NCBI RefSeq assembly: GCF_014837065.1
Contig: NZ_JACSPP010000033.1
Location: forward strand, 1 to 38,567
Direction of reading: 5' to 3'
DNA length: 38,567 bases
Source: Phocaeicola intestinalis
GTDB taxonomy: Bacteria; Bacteroidota; Bacteroidia; Bacteroidales; Bacteroidaceae
Shown here piece after piece: positions 33,090 to 38,567 of this stretch. A program made the position numbers and the translations under genes. Every line of letters begins with the position of its first letter. Positions within the stretch are counted from its first letter, which is position 1. Under the pieces are notes generated by a model. The model did not search any database. It saw only the letters and a list, made by a program, of their open reading frames with translations, and was not told the DNA's origin.

Positions 33090-35141
33090 ATGCAAAAAGG
33101 TAATATTGGGGTTACAACAGAGAACATATTCCCCATCATCAAAAAGTTCCTGTACAGCGATCACGAAATTTTCCTGCGTGAACTGGTGTCGAATGCTGTT
33201 GATGCTACTCAAAAGCTGAAGACGTTAGCTGCTACAGGCGATTTCAAAGGAGAATTGGGTGACTTGACCATTCATGTCAGTGTGAATAAGGAGCAAGGTA
33301 CCATCACCATTTCCGACCGTGGATTGGGACTGACTGCCGAAGAAATCGACAAATACATCAACCAGATTGCTTTTTCGGGAGCCAACGATTTTCTTGAAAA
33401 ATACAAAAACGACGCGAATGCCATCATCGGACATTTCGGGTTAGGTTTCTATTCAGCCTTTATGGTTGCCAAAAAAGTAGAACTCATTACCCGTTCTTAT
33501 AAAGAAAATGCCCAGTCTGTAAAGTGGACATGCGATGGAAGTCCAGAGTTCACACTGGAAGATGCCGAACGGAATGACCGGGGTACCGACATTATTTTAC
33601 ACATTGATGATGACTGCAAGGAGTTTATCGAGGAATCACGCATTCAAAACCTGCTGACCAAGTACTGTCGTTTCTTGCCTGTTCCGGTAGCTTTCGGAAA
33701 GAAAAAAGAGTGGAAAGACGGCAAACAGGTAGATACAGAAGAAGACAATGTCATCAATGACACTTGTCCTATTTGGACCAAGAAGCCAAGCGAATTGAAA
33801 GACGAAGATTATAAGAAATTCTACCGCGACTTGTATCCAATGTCAGACGAGCCACTATTCTGGATTCATCTGAACGTAGACTATCCGTTTAACCTGACCG
33901 GTGTGCTGTATTTCCCGAAAATTAAAAGCAACATCGAGTTGCAACGGAACAAAATCCAACTCTATTGCAACCAAGTATACGTAACCGACTCTGTAGAAGG
34001 AATCGTTCCTGACTTCCTGACCTTACTGCATGGCGTAATCGATTCACCGGACATCCCGTTAAACGTATCACGCTCGTACTTGCAAAGCGATTCGAACGTG
34101 AAAAAGATTTCTACGTATATCACAAAGAAAGTAGCCGACCGTCTACAGTCTATCTTCAAAAACGACCGCAAAGAATTTGAAGAAAAATGGGACGATTTGA
34201 AAATCTTCATCAATTATGGTATGCTGACGCAAGAAGATTTCTATGAAAAGGCAAACAAGTTTGCCCTCTTCAAAGATACGGAAGGCAAGTACTACACATT
34301 CGACGAATACCAGACATTGATAAAAGACAACCAGACCGACAAAGAAGGCAACCTGATATACTTATATGCTAACAATATCGACGAACAATATACGTATGTC
34401 GATACAGCTAAGAACAAGGGTTACAGCGTATTGTTACTTGACGGACAACTGGATGTCCCGATGGTCAACATGTTGGAACAGAAACTTGAAAAAAGTCGTT
34501 TCACACGTGTAGATAGTGACGTGATTGACCGTCTGATTGTAAAAGAAGACCAAAAAGGAGAAGCATTAGCAGAAGACAAACGGCAGATATTGGCCACAGT
34601 ATTCAACGGACAACTGCCCAAACTGCAAAAAACCGAGTTCCATGTAGAGACTCAACCCATGGGCGAAACTGCCGCTCCGATTGTCATCACACAATCAGAA
34701 TACATGCGCCGTATGAAAGAAATGGCAAACATCCAGCCGGGCATGAGCTTTTACGGTGAAATGCCGGATATGTTCAATCTGGTTCTGAATAGCGACCATA
34801 AACTCATCAAACAAGTTTTGAATGACACAGAATCGGCTTGTGCCGAACAACTGGTTCCTGTAGAAGGTGAAATCGCCACATTGAAATTGCGTGAAGGAGA
34901 ACTACGTAAGGCTCACGAAGGCAAGAAAGACGAGGAAATCCCGACAGCAGAAAAAGATGAATTGAAAGATATCGACAAGAAACTGGACGAAAAGAAACAA
35001 GAAAAAGACAGCATTATCAACCGGTATGCAACAGATAACAAGATTGTTCACCAACTTATCGACTTGGCTTTGTTGCAAAACGGAATGCTGAAAGGCGAAG
35101 CGTTAACGAACTTCGTGAAACGTAGCGTTGAATTGATTTAA
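33090..35141 (+). CDS. htpG: Molecular chaperone HtpG (Hsp90)
   Basis: Cytosolic ATP-dependent chaperone dimer. 683 aa, somewhat longer than E. coli HtpG. The GHKL ATPase motifs are E31-N35 (RELVSNAVDA), DRGLG (76-80) and GHFGLGFYSAFMV (114-126). The middle domain carries LNVSRSYLQSD, including the catalytic arginine. The C-terminal part has the extra charged stretch EGELRKAHEGKKDEEIPTAE (about 605-624) and a lysine/glutamate-rich coiled region before the dimerisation end. The stop is followed by a perfect hairpin terminator (35184-35226). It lies after clpC, and both are expected to respond to heat or protein stress, although no CIRCE-like operator is visible. Confidence 0.97.
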   Translation: MQKGNIGVTTENIFPIIKKFLYSDHEIFLRELVSNAVDATQKLKTLAATGDFKGELGDLTIHVSVNKEQGTITISDRGLGLTAEEIDKYINQIAFSGANDFLEKYKNDANAIIGHFGLGFYSAFMVAKKVELITRSYKENAQSVKWTCDGSPEFTLEDAERNDRGTDIILHIDDDCKEFIEESRIQNLLTKYCRFLPVPVAFGKKKEWKDGKQVDTEEDNVINDTCPIWTKKPSELKDEDYKKFYRDLYPMSDEPLFWIHLNVDYPFNLTGVLYFPKIKSNIELQRNKIQLYCNQVYVTDSVEGIVPDFLTLLHGVIDSPDIPLNVSRSYLQSDSNVKKISTYITKKVADRLQSIFKNDRKEFEEKWDDLKIFINYGMLTQEDFYEKANKFALFKDTEGKYYTFDEYQTLIKDNQTDKEGNLIYLYANNIDEQYTYVDTAKNKGYSVLLLDGQLDVPMVNMLEQKLEKSRFTRVDSDVIDRLIVKEDQKGEALAEDKRQILATVFNGQLPKLQKTEFHVETQPMGETAAPIVITQSEYMRRMKEMANIQPGMSFYGEMPDMFNLVLNSDHKLIKQVLNDTESACAEQLVPVEGEIATLKLREGELRKAHEGKKDEEIPTAEKDELKDIDKKLDEKKQEKDSIINRYATDNKIVHQLIDLALLQNGMLKGEALTNFVKRSVELI

Positions 35142-35183
35142 AGATGTTTCCATCAAATTCGATATTCTTCTTTTAAGAAAAAT

Positions 35184-35226
35184 CGCCCTACACATACATC
35201 TTTATATGTGTAGGGCGCATTTTTTA
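35184..35226. terminator. Bidirectional terminator between htpG and the PepSY-like gene
   Basis: CGCCCTACACATA (35184-35196) pairs perfectly with TATGTGTAGGGCG (35205-35217) around an eight-base loop. CATTTTTTATT follows on the plus strand, and AAGAAAAAT precedes it, giving T-runs for both converging genes. It ends two bases into the last codons region of the minus-strand gene (stop at 35224). Confidence 0.9.
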
Positions 35227-35736
35227 TTGCAACTGCGTGCCATCGAATCCGATTTTCACGTAAATATCATTCGGTTCATTTTCAATTTCCACATCAAAAT
35301 AGTCACCGTTAATACCGCCTGGCATATCTACGCGGTCAACATCTTCTACCTGTCTTCCTCCTGCAATATTACTAATGGTTTCACGTACAGCTTGCGGAAT
35401 GACATCAGTAGACGATGGATTGAAGTAATAATTTTCCACATTAAATTCTGTACGAAGCCATTCTCCTTCCTGCGAATACCAGGCTTCCGCCTGCGTATTC
35501 AAGTCAAGTTCCCATTCTGCCACTGTCCCATTGAAAAAGAAATCTGCCTTGTAATTTCCCCATTCAGCTTCCCATTCTACCCACTGTACATTGGGATATT
35601 GGCTTTGGAAGTTTTGCTGTACGGTTTGAGGAATATCCGACATTTTCAAATCATCGTCATCATCACAACTCTGAAACACGAATGCACCTGCAACAGCTAA
35701 AGCAGGCAACACATAAAATTTCCACTTATTTTTCAT
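35224..35736 (-). CDS. PepSY-like (DUF2874) lipoprotein
   Basis: 170 aa. A lipoprotein signal ends in FVFQSC (C24), followed by an acidic run DDDDD that may promote surface exposure in Bacteroidetes lipoproteins. Two PepSY-like repeats follow: one around SDIPQTVQQNFQSQYPNVQWVEWEAEWGNYKADFFFNGTVAEWELD (about 33-78) and a second around TDVIPQAVRETISNIAGG to the C-terminus (DYFDVEIENEPNDIYVKIGFDGTQ). The family is common and exported in Bacteroides; function unknown, perhaps inhibition or binding of an envelope protein. It is convergent with htpG and divergent from the patatin gene. Confidence 0.88.
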   Translation of the reverse strand: MKNKWKFYVLPALAVAGAFVFQSCDDDDDLKMSDIPQTVQQNFQSQYPNVQWVEWEAEWGNYKADFFFNGTVAEWELDLNTQAEAWYSQEGEWLRTEFNVENYYFNPSSTDVIPQAVRETISNIAGGRQVEDVDRVDMPGGINGDYFDVEIENEPNDIYVKIGFDGTQLQ

Positions 35737-35865
35737 ATTCTTGCGCTTTTATAAACTGAATTTGTTTTGATACGACAAAATTACCGAAGAATTCTGAAAA
35801 GATTCTGAATTCTTTTTCATTTTGCAAAAATAGACGATTTATTTCGGCTTAAAGTTTTTTTTATC

Positions 35866-35873
35866 TATCTTTG
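35866..35873 (+). promoter_or_regulatory. Putative -7 box of the patatin gene
   Basis: TATCTTTG matches TAnnTTTG, 29 nt before the start codon. A near-match TTTC (35842-35845) lies 20 nt upstream at the -33 position. Confidence 0.55.
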
Positions 35874-35902
35874 GCTAACCTAAAACAACTATAGATTATA
35901 CG

Positions 35903-38206
35903 ATGAATAAAATACATTTAATCCTGATATACCTTTTTCTATGCATCTTACCGATGAAGTCACAGAAAATCGGGTTAGTTTTAAGCGGCGGAGGAGCAAA
36001 AGGATTGACCCATATAGGTGTCATCCGTGCTTTAGAGGAAAACAATATTCCGATAGATTATGTGACGGGAACTTCGATGGGAGCTATTATAGGGGCACTT
36101 TATGCCATGGGTTACTCGCCCGATGACATGGAAAAATTATTGAAATCGGATGATTTCAAACGTTGGTATACGGGAGGAATGGAAGAAAAATACATATATT
36201 ATTTCAAGAAAAATCCTCCAACCCCTGAATTTATTAATGTACGGGTTTCACTCAAAAATCCCCTTCACAAAGTAAAAGCCCAGTTTTTGCCTTCCAGTGT
36301 GGTTGATCCGCTGCAAATGAATTTAGCCTTCCTTCAACTCTTCGGTCAGGCCACAGCATCGTGTCACGGAGATTTCAATCAATTATTTATTCCCTTTCGC
36401 TGTGTGGCTTCGGATGTGTATAACAAACGTCCCATTATTTTCAGCAAAGGAGATTTGGGCGATGCCGTGCGTGCCTCAATGAGTTTCCCCGCCATGTTCA
36501 AACCCATCGAAATCGATTCTGTATTGGCATACGATGGAGGTATTTATAACAATTTCCCAACCAATGTCATGATGGATGACTTCCATCCTGACATTATGAT
36601 AGGCAGTGTGGTTAGCTCTAATCCGGGAAAACCGAAAGAAGGAGACTTGATGGGACAATTGGAAAACATGATTATGCAAAAAACAGATTATTCCATCCCC
36701 GATTCGCTGGGCATTTTAATGACATTTAAATATACCGATGTCAACTTGATGGATTTTGACCGTTTTGATGAGTTGCATGATATTGGTTATAACCGGACTA
36801 TCCAACTGATGGATTCGATAAAAATGCGTATATCACGCCGCGTCAATTATCGCCAGTTGGAACGGGAGCGCATTGCCTATAAAAACCGGATGCCTGAATT
36901 TCGCTTCCGCCGGATAGAAATCGACGGTGCCAATGAACAGCAAAAACGTTATATCCGCAAAGAGTTTCATTCTTCAGACAAGGAGGTGTTTACACTGGAA
37001 GATTTGCGAAAGGGATATTTCCGGCTGATGACCGATAACATGATTTCCGAAATCATCCCCCATGCCATATATAATGCCTCTGATCACACATTCGACCTGC
37101 ACCTGAAAGTGAAAATAGAAGACGACCTTACCCTTCGTGCAGGGGGCAACGTAGGCTCAAACGGTTCTAACCAGATTTATGTAGGTGCTACTTATCAAAA
37201 TTTGAACAACTATTCGAAAGAAGTATCTCTGGATGCACAGTTGGGACAGATATACAACAACCTGCAAGTATCGGGACGGATTGACTTGCCTTCTCACCTG
37301 CCGACATCTGTCAGACTGATAGGTTCGCTTTCTTCTTTCGATTATTTCAAGCAGGAAAAGCTATTTACAAAAGGCAATTCACCTGTATTCAGCAAGAAAC
37401 GTGAAAAGTTTGTGAAACTATTGGTGTCAATGCCTTTTCTTACAAGGCAAAAGGTAGAATTCGGCATTGGATTGGGTGATTTACAAGATGAATATTTCCA
37501 AAAGAACGTCATTGATTTCAACAATGACCTGAATGATAAAAGTCATTATATGATTTTTGGCGGCTCGGTAGCACTTGAAGGAAACACATTAAATAGCCGC
37601 CAGTATGCTACGGCCGGACGGCGCGAACGTCTTGTTGCAAACATTTATACTGGCCGCGAACGCTACGAGGCAGGTTCTAGTGTAGATCCCTATAATGGAG
37701 ACTATAAATACGAACAATCCTGGCTACAATTGTCGTATAAAATGGAACGTTATTATGCGCTATCGCCTAAATTTATATTAGGCAACTACATCCATGCCTA
37801 TTATTCGTCACGAAACTTCAGCCATAATTATACAGCCACCCTAATGCAAGCAGGAGAATTTTCCCCCACCGCCCACAGCAAAATCACCTACAACGAAGCA
37901 TTTCGCGCCAATCAGTTCATCGGAGCGGGTATTATGCCCATCTATCAGTTTACGCCAGTATTCCATGCGCGGGCAGAACTGTATGGATTTGCGCCAATCT
38001 TCCCGATACTCCGTGACGACCAGTCCCAAGCATATTATGGGAAATTATTCAGCCGAATAGAATATCTGGGGGAAATTTCTTTAGTAGTGAAACTACCCTT
38101 CGGTTCCATCAGTGCTTACGTAAATCATTATAGTTCACCGACTAAAAATTGGAATTTCGGTCTTACATTGGGTTGGCAGATATTCAATACACGATTCATA
38201 GAATAA
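35903..38206 (+). CDS. Type Vd patatin-like phospholipase autotransporter
   Basis: 767 aa with a signal peptide (MNKIHLILIYLFLCILPMKSQ). The patatin domain (22-310) has the oxyanion motif GGGAKG (29-34), nucleophile S58 in GTSMG, and catalytic D211 in DGG. A POTRA-like segment follows (about 330-400; RFRRIEIDGANEQQKRYIRKEF), then a beta-barrel region with alternating strands to the end, closing ...WNFGLTLGWQIFNTRFIE with a C-terminal outer-membrane-type residue pattern. This is the layout of type Vd (PlpD-like) proteins: a lipolytic passenger carried through the outer membrane by its own barrel. Substrate and whether it is released are unknown. It is a single gene with its own promoter box, before the tRNA cluster. 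Confidence 0.9.
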   Translation: MNKIHLILIYLFLCILPMKSQKIGLVLSGGGAKGLTHIGVIRALEENNIPIDYVTGTSMGAIIGALYAMGYSPDDMEKLLKSDDFKRWYTGGMEEKYIYYFKKNPPTPEFINVRVSLKNPLHKVKAQFLPSSVVDPLQMNLAFLQLFGQATASCHGDFNQLFIPFRCVASDVYNKRPIIFSKGDLGDAVRASMSFPAMFKPIEIDSVLAYDGGIYNNFPTNVMMDDFHPDIMIGSVVSSNPGKPKEGDLMGQLENMIMQKTDYSIPDSLGILMTFKYTDVNLMDFDRFDELHDIGYNRTIQLMDSIKMRISRRVNYRQLERERIAYKNRMPEFRFRRIEIDGANEQQKRYIRKEFHSSDKEVFTLEDLRKGYFRLMTDNMISEIIPHAIYNASDHTFDLHLKVKIEDDLTLRAGGNVGSNGSNQIYVGATYQNLNNYSKEVSLDAQLGQIYNNLQVSGRIDLPSHLPTSVRLIGSLSSFDYFKQEKLFTKGNSPVFSKKREKFVKLLVSMPFLTRQKVEFGIGLGDLQDEYFQKNVIDFNNDLNDKSHYMIFGGSVALEGNTLNSRQYATAGRRERLVANIYTGRERYEAGSSVDPYNGDYKYEQSWLQLSYKMERYYALSPKFILGNYIHAYYSSRNFSHNYTATLMQAGEFSPTAHSKITYNEAFRANQFIGAGIMPIYQFTPVFHARAELYGFAPIFPILRDDQSQAYYGKLFSRIEYLGEISLVVKLPFGSISAYVNHYSSPTKNWNFGLTLGWQIFNTRFIE

Positions 38207-38233
38207 AAAAACAGAAAAAAAATCGCTTCAAAA

Positions 38234-38265
38234 TTTGCATATTATCCAAGAAGTATATACCTTTG
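38234..38265 (+). promoter_or_regulatory. Promoter of the tRNA-Arg cluster
   Basis: TTTG (38234-38237) and TACCTTTG (38258-38265) are separated by 20 nt, a full Bacteroides promoter, 22 nt before the first tRNA. Confidence 0.8.
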
Positions 38266-38287
38266 CACCCGTCAAACAAAAAGAGAT

Positions 38288-38361
38288 GGCCGCGTAGCTC
38301 AACTGAATAGAGTAGCTGACTACGGATCAGCCGGTTACAGGTTTGAATCCTGTCGCGGTCA
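38288..38361 (+). tRNA. tRNA-Arg (ACG), copy 1
   Basis: 74 nt with a complete cloverleaf: acceptor GGCCGCG/CGCGGTC (one G-U pair), D stem GCTC/GAGT, anticodon stem GCTGA/TCAGC with loop CTACGGA (anticodon ACG), T arm ACAGG-TTTGAAT-CCTGT, discriminator A. The 3' CCA is not encoded. ACG is expected to be edited to ICG by TadA. Confidence 0.96.
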
Positions 38362-38389
38362 CACTCTCAAGAATGACACGTGAAAGAAT

Positions 38390-38463
38390 GGTCGCGTAGC
38401 TCAACTGAATAGAGTAGCTGACTACGGATCAGCCGGTTACAGGTTTGAATCCTGTCGCGATCA
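38390..38463 (+). tRNA. tRNA-Arg (ACG), copy 2
   Basis: Same as copy 1 except that the third acceptor pair is T-A (GGTCGCG/CGCGATC) instead of C-G, a compensated change that keeps the stem intact. Separated from copy 1 by 28 nt. Confidence 0.96.
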
Positions 38464-38493
38464 CACTTCATGATAAATAGAATTTCCAATGAT

Positions 38494-38567
38494 GGCCGCG
38501 TAGCTCAACTGAATAGAGTAGCTGACTACGGATCAGCCGGTTACAGGTTTGAATCCTGTCGCGGTCA
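38494..38567 (+). tRNA. tRNA-Arg (ACG), copy 3
   Basis: Identical to copy 1 and complete up to the last base of the window (discriminator A at 38567). Separated from copy 2 by 30 nt. More copies may follow outside the window. Confidence 0.95.

Overview
The window is a piece of a Bacteroidales chromosome, most likely Bacteroides or Phocaeicola. The grounds are Bacteroides-type promoters (TTTG about 20 nt before TAnnTTTG) at many gene starts, the absence of clear Shine-Dalgarno sequences, a serine palmitoyltransferase for sphingolipid synthesis, a zinc-cysteine-less Tgt, and lineage-typical genes (DUF418 protein, PepSY-like lipoprotein, patatin-barrel fusion). The species cannot be fixed from sequence alone.

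Layout. 1-3.7 kb: map and tsaD (minus strand) separated by 27 units of an 8-bp repeat, a small winged-helix gene, and mgtC-like. 3.7-10.3 kb: pyridoxamine kinase (operon with mgtC-like), a HAD phosphatase, a DUF2148 ferredoxin-like protein, serine palmitoyltransferase divergent from a diacylglycerol/sphingosine-kinase-like gene, and trmN6. 10.4-15.3 kb: lon-tgt-lptF/G-like operon on the plus strand. 15.3-16.6 kb: an AT-rich accessory patch with an orphan ORF, an element copy and a transposase remnant. 16.6-21.8 kb: a GC-rich redox island with a Tat-type aldo/keto reductase, a polyferredoxin membrane protein broken by a one-base frameshift, and a Tat-type flavodoxin-ferredoxin lipoprotein, divergent from an AraC regulator. 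21.8-26 kb: a 48-bp perfect palindrome beside an HxlR remnant, nhaD, a lipoprotein and a DUF418 membrane protein. 26-38.6 kb: TPR protein and gyrA (minus), clpC and htpG (plus), a PepSY-like lipoprotein, a type Vd patatin autotransporter and three tandem tRNA-Arg(ACG) genes ending at the window edge.

Most genes are core housekeeping (tRNA modification, proteostasis, lipid and envelope assembly). The unusual content is small repeats. A 192-bp inverted-repeat element (two full copies, five shortened or cut copies) lies mostly at gene 3' ends, in one case inside the loop of a terminator hairpin and in another supplying the last base of the tsaD stop codon. A second 132-bp element has 13-bp inverted ends and a clean 9-bp target duplication. 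There are also inverted 8-bp arrays, a 41-bp minisatellite and a palindromic repeat read in frame inside the polyferredoxin gene. The redox island and the divergent sphingolipid/lipid-kinase pair are the best candidates for little-described biology.
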